From positions 124,001 to 188,000 of the forward strand of contig JAPYKE020000550.1 in assembly GCA_028554795.2 (NCBI GenBank): DNA of 64,000 bases. The letters are read 5' to 3'. A program made the position numbers and the translations under genes. The notes under the pieces were generated by a model. The model did not search any database, was not told the origin of the DNA, and saw only the letters and a program-made list of their open reading frames with translations. Shown here in pieces: positions 25,483 to 37,455 of this stretch. Position 1 is the stretch's first letter; every line of letters starts with the position of its first letter. This DNA comes from Sinohyriopsis cumingii. Its lineage: Eukaryota > Mollusca > Bivalvia > Unionida > Unionidae.

Positions 25483-26907
25483 TGTACCCTTCTGCTGAAT
25501 TGGTAATTACTGTTGCTACAACATCTCCATAGAATATCTCGTTCAGAGTTAGTTCTTTATGTAGTTTGCTTAGATGACCGACGTTAAATAAAAAAATTGT
25601 ATCTTCCATTGATTTCGTCTGTGCATAAATGTTTCCATGGAATATTCAACTGTTTCAACTATTCCAATCTGAAAAGATGATACTTGCGAAAACCCAACAC
25701 GTTATCTTGTAACAATTAAGTATTGATATGGATTTTAGGAATTATTGTTCATACCTATTCAAATATTAATCGATTGTTGACGTCCTTTAACGTCTGGAAC
25801 AACTTTTAGTCGTCTTCCTTGCAAAATGATATGATATGTAAGGTTAACGCATTTTGTTTGTTCTCTTGAGGCCGACTAATTCACCAGCGCAATATATCCA
25901 ACATTTTGCCAAGTCAAATGAACAGGAACTAAGATGGCGCATTTATTCATAAATTGATATACACACCTATACAGAAGCATGGTGTAGGAATAAACAAGGC
26001 AGATGATACACTTCAAAATTACTCATTTAGCAGCCTATATCATTGACTGTCATTGCAGTAAATTTTCTTTCCATATCTAAATTCTATGTTAAACTGCTTC
26101 AGTAACCAATCATGCTATACGAATGACAACTATAATAAATTAATTTACAATTGAAAGACCCATTAAACATAGTTTGAAATTAAAAAGAAAATTGAATAAT
26201 GTATGACACTTTATGAAATAAAATTATACATTGAAAATAATTACATATACATACAATACTGCATACCTTACATACGAAATTATGGATTGTATTCAAATGT
26301 AGATCTATACTCGTAACAATCATGACCCGTGTATCAGAGGGTCAGACAGTGTATGAACTTCCTTTGTGACTAAATAGATTGGCTGATTGTATTATGTAGT
26401 TGCCGGCCAGGCAAAAGAGAAATTTCATTATGTTCGTTAATTGGTCTATTGTTCTAATGCTTTCATGAGTACGGAGCTAATTCAAAAAATACGACTGAGT
26501 ACATATTCTGGCAAGTTGGTACCTATTTGATTTTTGAATTCGTACAATTTTTTTATATTATTTGACTCTTTGGATAGCTGACAGGCCTTAAAACGATAAT
26601 TATTATTGAAGCACTATTAATAAAATTGATTTTAGTCCAATTACAACAAATATTGTAATTCTATATAGAACTACAGCTATATATAGTGGTCATACCTTTT
26701 CTATTAGTTGGCTATTTATTGTTTTGCAAAAATATTATCCGGGTTTTATTTATATGATCAAATGCATATAAACGTAACCCTCAGCTAAGCTGTTTCCGGG
26801 AATTTAGGCACGTAAAAGTTGACAGTACCTCCCAATTCGCATAGATTAAAGAACAAGCCTTATTTAATAATCTCTTTATTAAAGTTCGAGAAAATGTTTG
26901 CTCTTAC
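25483..26907. other. Intronic-type DNA, no feature seen
   Basis: AT-rich, no exon or repeat family recognised. In the gene model this is the intron downstream of the first finger exon. Confidence 0.4.
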
Positions 26908-26982
26908 CATGGTGAATCCTCATATGTTTCGCAAACTCGCTTTCGGTGGAAAATTCTTTGTTACATATGCGACAATTACAAG
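26908..26982 (-). CDS. Zinc-finger exon 1 of the HEPN gene
   Basis: A 75-bp exon with acceptor TTTTCACAG and donor CATG before GTAAGA, both in phase 1, which matches the phase left by the HEPN exon. It encodes one intact classical C2H2 finger: CRIC, then NKEFSTESEFAK, then His, MRI, His (Cys-x2-Cys-x12-His-x3-His). A single-finger symmetric 1-1 exon can be duplicated without breaking the frame, and a second copy exists at 21,793. The intron from the HEPN exon is 1,475 bp. The finger could bind nucleic acid or protein. The link to the HEPN exon is inferred from strand, phase and spacing, not from a transcript. Confidence 0.7.
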
Positions 26983-28457
26983 CTGTGAAAACAAAGATAA
27001 ACAAAAGTATATTAATTCATGATATAATTGTACTTCTGATATTGGGACTTCGAATTAATAGTTGTATTCTTTGTCTTTGAAAACTCGATAACATATTTTA
27101 TACAAAAATGAAGATTTATTTCAATAGATGAAACCGTTTTCAAAATGTCAATGTTTATATTAACTTAGCTACATCTCGGCGACAACCTCAAAGTATGCAG
27201 CAAAAGATATTGTTAGTGTCTGTAAAATAAATATTAGTGACATTTTGTTTTGCTACATAACAAGAATAAATTGGTAAACTGAGAGGGCAAAAGTAATTTT
27301 CATTTTGAGCATCGCCCAGATAGTTGCATTGTTTGAATTTCAAGAGACCTTAAATTTAGCAAATAACCGTTTCAAGTGATTTCTACCCACAAGTGCTCCA
27401 CGACAAGAATAGCGTTTAACTAAGCACTTAATATGGAGTTTCGAAACACTTTCTATAGTTTTTCAATACCAATTCATTGTTAATATCCATTCTCTGGCGC
27501 AAATCGTAGGCGTATTCCCTTTCAAAGTGGAAGAATGTATATCCTTTGGTTATTTTACTTCCTGCTATTTTCCAAATAGCTTTCATTTGCATGATATGAC
27601 AAGGGAAAATATCAAGCGTTCTGCATAAAGTAAATATTTACACCACAGGTATATGTGTCTTCCAGAGCACAATCCTTTTCTGTTTTTCAATAGATGGATG
27701 TTGATTTGCATTACATTGTAAATTATGAATTTGTTTAGAATTTATACTGGGGCCTCTCTTTAAGATAATCCAAATGAAATAATAATGTTATAAGTTATCT
27801 TGAGATGCATTTTATCGATTTCCCCTAAGAACACGATGATAGATTATGTCATCAAACCACTTTAGCACATTCAGTTTATATGAACTTCAGTGCAAGTTAG
27901 TATACGTTCGAATCAATAATAAGATATAGTTATTTTGCTAAATGCTTTCATGATCCTGCATTATTGAATGCTTTCTTCAATATACACGTCATGTTAAAGA
28001 TAGTACTGGAAGTCTGAAAACTGAAAGTAACGATTACTGTAAACAATCTTACTTCACAATCTTACTAAGAAATGTATATAATTTTACATTTTTGAAAAAT
28101 GCTTTTTCTTGATAACACTCTGACCTTCCTGTTTGTTATGCGTATTTAAACTAAGATTAGATAAATAATGACAATCTTTATATTTGTCAATTTTGGGCAT
28201 TATATGTCGCAATATGTTTCATTCGATCTCGCAAACGTAAATACATACCAACATAAATAAACCCCTGGAAACATGCTTACATGTCGATACGCGATATATA
28301 ATGTAAGCGGAATACCTGTATCAAATTCACACAGGAAATATAACCAATTTGCTTTAGTCCCGCTCGTAGTCTTATTAGTGGGATGTTACTGTTGTGTATA
28401 ACCAAGACGTTTTTTTCAGTTTCAACTAATAATCTACCTTCAATAACGTAAGCTTAC
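26983..28457 (-). other. Intron between HEPN exon and first finger exon
   Basis: Bounded by GT at 28,457 (GTAAGCTT) and AG next to 26,982 on the minus strand. Most of it is the right-hand copy of the duplicated segment also present at 21,868-23,110. Confidence 0.6.
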
Positions 28458-29955
28458 CTTGTCTACTTCTTGACAAACTATCTAACACCGTCTGGATGGA
28501 TTGCAACATTTCTAGGTACTGGCAACCTGCAGCAAATCCAGCAGATATCTGGGCCAATATATCGTTTTTACACCACGCTAAAAATTCTTTTCGTAATTTG
28601 TACTCGTTGTGTGCCTCAAGGGGAGTATCTTTCATCTGGTCAATTTCCACATTGATTTTAACATTGAAATTTTCTCCGCATCGTGATGCTATCTCGCGTA
28701 ACAGGACCGTCAGTTGTTTCCACAACTTTTCGAAGATGTCACTGGGTATTCTGAGTTCCGTTATGTGGGCAACGATGTTATTGCGATGTTCTCTTAGACG
28801 CAGAATATCAGCACTTATAGATGTGTCGCAATCATTTAGAACTTCCTCCCGACCTTGCATTGGGGAATGCACGAAGTTACCTTTTAGCCAGATGGCAGTG
28901 AGGAGTGTAAGGTCAATTTTATTTAGATCTGAAGACCCAGAAATATTTTCCAATTCAAAATGCCGTTGTTCTAATATTCTTGGAAATTTAGGTGGAAGAA
29001 AAACACTAAAGAAGTCTCTGATTTTCCTTTCCTTGAAGGAGGACTTTTCAAGAACTTTATACAAGCTTTGAGCCAAACTTAAAATACCTTTTCTAGGTTT
29101 GACTTCTTGAGTCTGCTTCTCGCATCTATCAAATATATTATGCAGATCATTCCACCACTGGTCACAAAAAAGATCAATGTGTTCTTGTATATTCTCATCG
29201 TCAAGTATTTTTTTGAACCCGTATAGAAATTTAACCATTTCATTCTTTTTTTTAACATCTTGAGCTTCTCGTAGACCTTCTGATATTAAATCACGACATT
29301 TGTTACAGAACTCATTTAAGACCTCGCAGCACTTCCTTTTCCAAAGTTTTAATTCTTGCTTTATATTTTGGACAAGTTGTTGAAGCTCTTTACACGATGG
29401 ATTGGATAAGGCTTTTAATGTGTTGCTACAAAGAGACAGAAAGTCGTCATTTTTCTCAATTTCTGCGAGAAGGCCACTTTGAGCATTCTTTAGATGACCT
29501 TGAAATGTCTTATTCCATTTGCAGAGAACTGTTGACATTAGACTCAGGTCTTGAATATCCTGTTCGATTTGCGACAACCAGGACTTTAAGGTAACAGTGA
29601 CACTGGTTGAAACAGAATTCAAGAGTTTTTCTTCAATATCATTCTTCCATTGTTTGAATTTCTCTATCTGCTCCATCAATGTCAAACCGCGCTTTGTCTT
29701 CCAAGATCTGATCAGCCCTTTGAGCATTTTGTCACTGCGTGTATCCGAACACTGGAGGATACCATTTAAATTGTTCCATCGAATTTCCAGGTAATTAGTA
29801 TCTGCTGGATTATGCACATTATCGGTCCAATATCGGGAATAGTGTGTAAAATCCATGGTCAAAATTTCTAGTTGAATAAATTGTCGACAGACTTCTGCTC
29901 CTTTGTGCATAATCATATGTGTTAAGCGACACCAATTTGCGCTTTGTGCATCCAT
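28458..29955 (-). CDS. DZIP3-type HEPN domain protein, first coding exon
   Basis: A 499-codon exon from ATG at 29,955 to a canonical donor at 28,458 (CAAG before GTAAGC). Reading on gives ten extra codons and a stop, which I take as intron. Residues 7-28 (NWCRLTHMIMHKGAEVCRQF) resemble the first helix of DZIP3-type HEPN proteins. Residues about 80-275 are charged and helical, probably coiled coil. Residues about 290-430 form the HEPN domain: FELENISGSSDLNKIDLTLL, then TSISADILRLREHRNNIVAH, then DIFEKLWKQL. The R391-N392-x4-H397 motif is the catalytic signature of HEPN RNases. HEPN domains of this type occur in DZIP3 and in many expanded invertebrate and fish proteins linked to immunity. No other enzymatic domain is seen. 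The start fits a frame that is closed upstream. RNase activity is unproven. Confidence 0.8.
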
Positions 29956-30309
29956 GTTCTTTTACCAGGATTCGCTGTCAGAGCAATTTCGGAGACACTG
30001 TTATGCTGCAACCAATCTTTGCCTATTTACGTATGCCGTTATAATGCATTTCGGTTTTAATGTATCAAAAATAGGAAAGAATCTATTTCTAACAATGCTA
30101 GAACGGACGGTCCATCCTGCATTGAAGACGCAAGGTCAAATCTGCAAAAAAGCGTAATCATTATATTAATCTTTTCTCACGTTGGACAAGTCAGCACAGA
30201 CCTAATAACAATAAGTGGATAGGTGTACTCTGTCCTATTTACTTTAGAAAGTAACTTAATTAGAGACACATTAAAGAAACATGTTGGGATTATTTTGAAC
30301 TCATTCAAA

Positions 30310-30342
30310 CCGATACGGTGGCCTAGTGGTAGAGCGTCCTCC
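30310..30342 (+). mobile_element. SINE family A, left piece split by a transposon
   Basis: CGGTGGCCTAGTGGTAGAGC is the start of the family A head. It stops at GTCCTCC; the head resumes at 36,183 with GGATGCGGGAGG after a 5.8-kb insertion. Joined, the two halves match the family at the expected spacing with one TA left over as target duplication. Confidence 0.85.
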
Positions 30343-30344
30343 TA

Positions 30345-30600
30345 CCCAGCTAACACACAACGTTTTCACAACGTCGCTATATGGTTGTGTTTTGGTTACG
30401 TTGGAAAATAACGTTTCGGCAACGTTGCTAAAACGTTACATATGAACATGATCTTAAATAGTCTTCTGATCTAAAAGATATAGTAAATTACAAATTATAT
30501 GTATATGCATTTATCCTGAAAGTATGGATAAGAAATAATATAATTTTTACAAAGATAATATATAACGTTTTTACAACGTTGTACCAATGTTGTGGTTAAC
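30345..30600. promoter_or_regulatory. Left subterminal AACGTT repeat cluster
   Basis: Repeated AACGTT, CAACGTTG and variants (ACAACGTTTTCACAACGTCG, GGCAACGTTGCTAAAACGTT, ACAACGTTGT) in both orientations. The motif is self-complementary. Subterminal arrays of this kind usually bind transposase; that role is inferred. Confidence 0.5.
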
Positions 30601-31999
30601 TTTACATTTTCAGGGCAAATAATCATAGTTTCGTAGTTCATTCATTTATATTTTCAAAACCAATGACTAAAAGAAGGTTGCAACTTTTGCAGGAAAATAT
30701 TTCACTCGTCAGCTACTTTGATCACAAACATGACATACTGTCATTGTTTTGACAATAGCTTACGTATCTACGAACCGAAGTCTAGCTGATCATATACCGA
30801 TCGAATCACGTTTGTGGCGGACACTTATCTCCTGTTTCCCGCTATTTTGACCCAACAAGGTATGAACATTAAATAGTTAATGTAAATTCGCGTTTTAGTT
30901 GCAGAAAATAATGTTAATTTTTAGGTTGATGTCTGTTGATGCAATCATGCACATGTAATCTGCTATGAGCAAGGTGGTGCTGCAATCGCATTTTCAAACA
31001 AAGAAAATCGGAATATCGGCCAACATGTTCAACTCATAAAATGACCTAACTCTTTGACGTATTTCTGTGAATTTTATCCGTCTCATATTAAGTAAATTAT
31101 ATTGTTACACTGGTATATTTTTGGAATGAAAAATATCGAAGATCGGAGGGTAGGATAGGACACCGTGGTAAAATGCCTACCGTTAGGCTGACATTTCGAA
31201 TCACGCGCGCGTAGCTCAAGAGCATAATATTTATCGTTCTTGACCTAAATAATTTTTTTTATAAAATACCAAGTATTGTAAATTAAAATCAATCACAAGT
31301 AAAATTTATATGAATTTATGTTGACACATATGTATTCATCTGCTGATATACATAGATGTGAAAAAAAGAAAATGCATATAAAGATAATAAAAGTTTGATA
31401 ATTTAGAAATGAATTACAGTTGATTATAAATAATCTAATACTGGCATAGAAATTCCCATTGGTTTTAATCATGGCCTACTGCGATTACTGATTTTAAAAA
31501 TATTTGTCCAAGCTAACTATATGAAGATTACTCTGTAATGCATTTAATGGAGAGGAGAGACTAAATCCATGACTTGATACTTGTGTTTAGCATTAATTGG
31601 AAAGCTGAAGATTAGTAAACTTTTGATATAAATATCTTGATTCTACCATTTAATTTACAAATTTCAATATGATTAGCATTGTTAAAATGCGTAGCACAAG
31701 AAAGGTAATTATAAAACCATGCTACAGTTGGGAATGCATTATCAAAAGTATGTACAAATTTCATATATGTATCTGTCTCTTTAATAAGATGTGTTTAGGA
31801 GTACATATTCATGCTGTATATATGAGATTAGATGTTTCATTCAAAATCAATACATTTTATAATATATTGTATCACTGCCTAATATACAATGCTCATTGTG
31901 ACCAGTATGCATTTTAGTTTACTTGCCAAAATTCCAGGCTCATTTTTTTGTAATTGTTTCTATTTTACTGCAATTAATAAATAGTGATTACTTTTTTAG

Positions 32000-34593
32000 A
32001 TTTAGCTGCATCCAGAAGGATAAAACTATTGCCGTCCCCATCCACTCTGGAGCGGAGAATAGAACAACTCCTCTCTGCCAGCTCCTCTACAAGTAGTAAG
32101 TATTGAGGATGGGGAAAAAATGTACATGAGAATAATGAAACAAGTAATACAGATGTTAACTTGTATATAGTCTCTTATTTAACTTGCTACTCTCTAAATA
32201 AGAGTAAGTCGATTAGACACTGTATTCGTGAATTTAATTCTAATCTAAGGTAATATAACTATTTTGTGTTACAAAATGTTGGGTAATTCGCAGCAGTAAA
32301 ATAAAAATGTGTTTGTAGCATCTAAAAAGTTTAAGTTTCAATGCACATCAGACTCATTGGTGTGTTGTCACTTCATTTGATATTAGTCTTTTCATCTTGT
32401 AGACATTATAAATGTCAGTGTTCAATACTAAGGCCATATACGTTGAGTCAACATCAAAATTTGTTTGGAATTGGAAAATTATGACATGAAGCATAAGATT
32501 TTGTTCTTTAGACACTGTTATTTCTGAACATTGTGAGATGTGTAATTAGTTAAATTATAGGCAATAAAACATATTGTACAAGATTTAATTGTACATATAA
32601 ATAATAATTACAATGAAATCTTATTTCATTGATATGTCTAATCTGTTCATCATTCCATTGTTTTTCTTTATTTTCCTTTCTTAGGTACACCGTTGTCATC
32701 TCTAGGTCTGACGCGAAAACTATATACATTGAATGCAAACTTTACACAGACACCACTAGTGAAACAACATGTCCAGGGAAAAAAAAATACAGGATTCCAT
32801 CGACAGTAAGTTTTATTTCTTTTCAAATAATTGTACAAAAAGCATGAATTTCATTTCGTAAATACTTTTCATTGCCAAACCCATGTTTACTGTACAAATC
32901 TTTACAAGGAGTTAATAGTAATGATTTTGATCTTTCAAAACAGATGCTTATGGTATCATAAAACTCTTAGATTTCCAGCTCAGTGTACTTACGAAACTGG
33001 ACACAATTATTGAGAATCAGCAGGAGCAGCTGTCCCTCCTAAGGAATGTTTCAGTTAGTACACAAGGCCCAGACACATAATATACAGAAGAAATTCGTGC
33101 AATGTCATATGATTCAGTGGATTCAGTGGAGGAACTAGAGGACCTTTGCCAGATGTTGGAGGAGAATCCCGAACTCTCCAAGAAGATAGTGATAGTAATT
33201 CAGGGCCTTATTTTATGAAATAAAACTGTTATCATGTCTATAACCTTTATTTTCTGTTGCGAACCTCAATATACAAGTCGTGTGGTACCTACAGAATTAT
33301 TTTCGGGTGGGGACATGTAGTGGTCAGCCATTAGGTTTTACGGATGTAGGCATGAACATGTACAGGTGTTTTACTATATATACACTATTACATATTTTAA
33401 TTCAATCTTAGAGTGAACGTCATTTATGAAGTTAAGTGATTTACGGTGGTTAATTTATTTTATAATTGTTGTTAGTACATTATGTTGCATAGATGGTGCT
33501 GGCAAATTATTTCAAGTTTGAGCAAACAAATTGTCATGCAAAACCAGGGCAAAAAAGAACTATAATAAAACATATTTTGTCATATTATTATTATTTTATT
33601 ATTATTATTATTTTCAGATATGCTGCTTGAGCTTCCTTGGCGGGTATTATATTGATGGTAGTGTCTGCAGGATGATGAAAAAAGCTAGGAACAAAAAGAC
33701 TCTGGTCAGAGTATAACCTAAAGGGACATAAAGGGAAAACAGCATTTCACGAGCATGTGATATGCCGGGTTTTGATAGGTAAGTATGACTTGATTTCAAT
33801 TGTCTGTTTTTCATGCAACTGGCCAGAGATATTTAAATGAATGGATATATTATTACAAGTTTCTACACACACGTAATGCAATTCCATGTATATGAAAGAA
33901 CTTGAGACCACTTTTCAAAGTATGTGTTTTATAAATCTTACATTGATTAGTGCTTGCATTTATAACAATGCAGTGCACCCTTTGTTGTGAAACGTATTTT
34001 AAAACACTGTGTTGCTCTTGCAGAAACCTGCTTGAAAAATAATGGCAAAGCGAAAGCAAATGAAATTGAAGATGCCATATCGGAGATGCACCCAACCAAC
34101 ATGGAGAGATAACATACAAAGTTAGCTATTTGACTCTTATTTCATCAATATTGGATTCAATATTGTCTTTAAAAGTATGGTATTTAAAAAGTGGATGCAT
34201 TTCTAAATCGAAAACAAAATCAGCATATCATAGTTCCTAGGGTTATCAAACCTTGAGTACAGCTGTCTGATCTGGCAAGTGCTTCAACTTGGAATTTCTA
34301 TCCACATGAAATATTTGGACAAAATAAATTCATCTTGATTTTATCTTGAAATGACAAATAAATGCAAAGTTACCTTGTAACTTGGCTTAACAATATTGAG
34401 GGACGCACAAGTGCAGTGAAGAAAGTTTCATAAAGTTTCAGAATACTAGCTAATGTGACTTCTAAGCAGGGCTGAGATGATATGAGACTTTGTTTAAGCA
34501 TTCAAATTATTTTTTAATTTGCAGGTGCCTGAGCAGAAGAAGAAACAGATAAACTTTAGAGTGGATGAGACTGATTCTGATTCGTGGTCTTAA
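32000..34593 (+). pseudogene. DUF4806-like spliced gene inside the transposon
   Basis: Six segments with good splice signals: 32,000-32,095, 32,685-32,805, 32,944-33,188, 33,618-33,778, 34,024-34,120 and 34,525-34,593, then TAA and an AATAAA at 34,606. Reading gives LPSPSTLERRIEQLLSA, TPLSSLGLTRKLYTLN, then helical KLLDFQLSVLTKLDTIIENQ and EELEDLCQMLEENPELSKK, then LSFLGGYYIDGSVCRMMKKA, SEYNLKGHKGKTAFHEHVIC and a final acidic tail. The order matches DUF4806 proteins, whose function is unknown and which are often found in animal transposons. Breaks: a likely one-base change in an A run near 32,785, an in-frame TAA in the third exon, a frame change in the fourth and a stop in the fifth. The N-terminal exon was not found. 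Confidence 0.65.
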
Positions 34594-34667
34594 TTAAATC
34601 TAGAAAATAAAAAAGTGATATTAAAATATATGTTGTATTATTTCCTTTCTTCATTTATGTCTGACTG

Positions 34668-34985
34668 CTCCGGTGGCCTAGTGGTTAGAGAGCCTGCCTC
34701 AGAAGCAGGAGGGCGTGGGTTCGAACCTTGGCCGAGTCATACCAAACACTTACAAAAATGGCACTAACAGCTGCCTCGTTAGGTGCTCAGCATTAAGAGG
34801 TTAGTGTTAGGACTGGTCAGCCTGGTGTCAAGATAATGTGGCTGGGTGGGACATCATGCTACATGTCTGCGGCATGATGTCCCAGTGCTAGACATCACTA
34901 TAACTGCCACACTGCAGACATCGTAGCGATATGACTGAAAAATTGTTAAAACTACATTAAAAAATCCAAATCCAAATCATTTTTG
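34668..34985 (+). mobile_element. SINE family A, nested in the transposon
   Basis: Full head (GCTCCGGTGGCCTAGTGGTT), B box GGTTCGAACCTTGG, body and AAATCCAAATCCAAATCA end. Flanks CATTTATGTCT and CATTTTTGTCT give an 11-bp target duplication with one mismatch. It is well preserved, so it inserted after the transposon. Confidence 0.9.
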
Positions 34986-35354
34986 TCTCTTAAAAACAAA
35001 TGTCTGAACCTTCAGTCTGTAAATTCAAGGGATTCCTTATCAGGCAAAAGCCATGTGATTTACCCATCATCTTTCACTTTACACCCTGTTACTTTAAAAA
35101 GAAATAACTATCCCATTGGAGTAGGTCCCCCCAAACCCCCGCCTACTTTGGCAACTTACCTTCCATATTTAAATATAATGCATGGCCCCACTGTAAGGTC
35201 TGTTAGTATAATAACCCAACAAGAGGATTTGATTCTATGAACAGAAAGCAACGTTTGCATATAAACTATGTTAGAACACCTGCACTGAAACTGATTGGAT
35301 ACTTCAGAATGAACGTATGTATTTTTATTAAATAAGTATCCTTACTATTTTATA

Positions 35355-35598
35355 TGAGGCCCCGAGTGGTCTAAGGCGCTCTTCGTTACGGATCACTGCC
35401 ATCTCACCTCTGTCCGAGGCGGTTGGAGTTTCTGATTCAGCCAATGTGGGTATTTGAGAAAGCTTGCCATTAGCTTCTCGTGGGTCGGTGGTTCTTTAAG
35501 GGGTTTTCCCGGGTTCTTCCTCCATCATTAATACTGGCCGCCATGTATAGCCCATCTTTTGCTGAAAAATGGCGTTAAACCCCACAACAACAACAACA
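35355..35598 (+). mobile_element. SINE family B, nested in the transposon
   Basis: Complete head (CCCCGAGTGGTCTAAGGCGC) to CCACAACAACAACAAC tail. A perfect 10-bp target duplication, ACTATTTTAT, flanks it at 35,344-35,353 and 35,599-35,608. Confidence 0.93.
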
Positions 35599-36024
35599 AC
35601 TATTTTATCTAAGATTCTATTTCAGTGTATGAACAGATAGTAAAGAATTTCTATATTGCGAAGTGTGCATTTTATATACGTGACTTTGAAATAATTTTTG
35701 AGAGTTGTCTTGCATCATTGCATGCAGAGTGCATTTGTAGAATGTTGGAACAATTAGTGTACCCTGGCATCTTATCGCTACTATTATTATTATGGTCAAA
35801 TGACTGGTGATGTTAGGTTTGTCATAAATGAAAATGGTGCAGAACTGACACCCAGTATGGTGACAATGGCAGTCTTGAAATTCCTGCTCTTGCAACTCCT
35901 TGATGGATGGTAATGTTGACATTTTTGTAATGTTGTTGATTTTGACATTCTTGCCAGCAGTAGGGAATATGTGTTTCAGAGACACAAGCAGCTTTCATCA
36001 GATTTCCATATAGATTTTGAATGT

Positions 36025-36170
36025 TGTAGGAAGGTTATTTTACAACGTTACACAACAACGTTGTAGCAACATTCCAGCAAGTTTACCAAATCACGTTGCC
36101 ACAATGTTATATGACAACGTTGCCACAACCTTACTGCAACGTTGCTGCAATGTTGTTGCAACTTGGAATA
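36025..36170. promoter_or_regulatory. Right subterminal AACGTT repeat cluster
   Basis: TACAACGTTACACAACAACG, ACAACGTTGCC and GCAACGTTGC copies, in both orientations, next to the right inverted repeat. It mirrors the left cluster. Confidence 0.5.
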
Positions 36171-36182
36171 GTTAGCTGGGTA

Positions 36183-36212
36183 GGATGCGGGAGGTTGCAG
36201 GCTGAGTGGGGA
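36183..36212 (+). mobile_element. SINE family A, right piece split by a transposon
   Basis: GGATGCGGGAGGTTGCAGGC continues the head interrupted at 30,342. It ends abruptly at GAGTGGGG, where a tRNA-Thr-like sequence on the other strand begins. Confidence 0.8.
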
Positions 36213-36256
36213 TTACAAGTCCAACTTTCTACCAACTGAGCTACCGCGGTTCCCTT
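36210..36256 (-). pseudogene. Partial tRNA-Thr-like sequence
   Basis: On the minus strand, CCGCGGTAGCTCAGTTGGTA followed by GAAAGTTGGACTTGTAATCC matches a tRNA D arm and an anticodon arm with TGT anticodon. The T arm and acceptor 3' half are missing; the sequence runs into the SINE A head. It is a tRNA or tRNA-SINE fragment, not a working tRNA gene. Confidence 0.5.
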
Positions 36257-37264
36257 TTTCTCTAGAAAAGGTTTGCAAATTGTCAATTGCCTAGTTTAAA
36301 CAAAAGGCCTGGGATATAATCACTGTCGACCTGTATATAAGTTAAGCATATTGTATCATCCCTCCATTATCATCTCAGTCCCTCCCAACTTTCAAACATA
36401 CAGTCCTGCGTTGTCCTCCCGCACACTAAAATTGAAATATATACTGCAGCAAATTTACAGTATGTGCACTTGGTTGTAGTGCCCCGTTTTAAGCAATTCT
36501 TAGATTTGTGTGATTACTTGTTTGATTATTGGAAATATTCCTGGCCCGAACTAATAAGCTAATTAATAGGAGCAAACGTCACGGAGTGAAGTTTTAGTGT
36601 GTTTCCATGATGTCATGTTTCACTAGTAGTGAATTCCGACAAAAACAGAAGGAATGTCCCTGGAGTAAAATAGTACATATCAAAATCTAGTGGTATACAT
36701 TGGTGGCGTGACTGCAAGGACAGTATTTACGGTATTAAACCGGTAAATTACACAAGGACATAAATAAAAAGGGACTTGACAGACACCGTTTATGTCGCCA
36801 TGTGGGCGAATATGGTGCAGTTATATCGGCGAAATGTGCCTGGAAACCATACATTGACTGGCCTAAGGTGGCGGAGTTAAAATAGTTCCCATTGTTAGGG
36901 AGTACTCATATATGTTCTAAGGCGTGACCGGTTGGTGGTACGGAAACATAATGAAGCCAAAACACGCAGACGTACGGTTAATAGATAGTTGGCAGTTTGG
37001 TTTATATGTGGTCTTGCATTAATTAGAGGAAAATTTAGGTATAGAATGGACACGTCGAGCTTTCTGATTTACAACTGAGGTTGTATGGAAGTCTTTGGAA
37101 AGTCGGGGAAACTTATGACTTCTAGCGAGAATCGCGACAGGGTTTGACAACCGCTCGGTCAAGTAAATACCCGTGTGCGTGTAACAATACCATGTACAGC
37201 ACATTTTGAAGAAGAAAAAAAAATATGCCTAAACATGTTAAAGTATATAATGTATCTAGACTGT
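36257..37264. other. No gene seen; somewhat CpG-richer
   Basis: From about 36,540 to 37,150 CpG is more frequent than in the flanks. Open frames are short. It could hold a promoter or a decayed exon, but nothing specific supports this. Confidence 0.35.

Positions 37265-37455
<191 letters not shown>

Larger units (their letters stand above)
30345..36180 (+). mobile_element. 5.8-kb TIR DNA transposon carrying a DUF4806-like gene
   Basis: Ends are CCCAGCTAAC on the left and GTTAGCTGGG on the right, a perfect 10-bp inverted repeat, flanked by TA on both sides (30,343-30,344 and 36,181-36,182). The insertion splits a SINE whose empty site can be read, which defines the borders to the base. Both ends are full of AACGTT / CAACGTTG repeats. 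Inside are a spliced DUF4806-like gene and two later SINE insertions, one of each family. I see no transposase, so this copy is probably non-autonomous or has lost it, unless the DUF4806 protein is part of the machinery. A TA duplication excludes hAT and piggyBac; the ends do not look like mariner. Superfamily is unassigned. Confidence 0.85.

Noticed and set aside
28426..28457. Last ten codons of the HEPN frame as true C-terminus
   Set aside because: A canonical donor (CAAG before GTAAGC) lies before them and a phase-matched exon follows downstream, so they are more likely intron.
28496..29071. 191-codon plus-strand frame
   Set aside because: Antisense shadow of the HEPN exon with no domain of its own.
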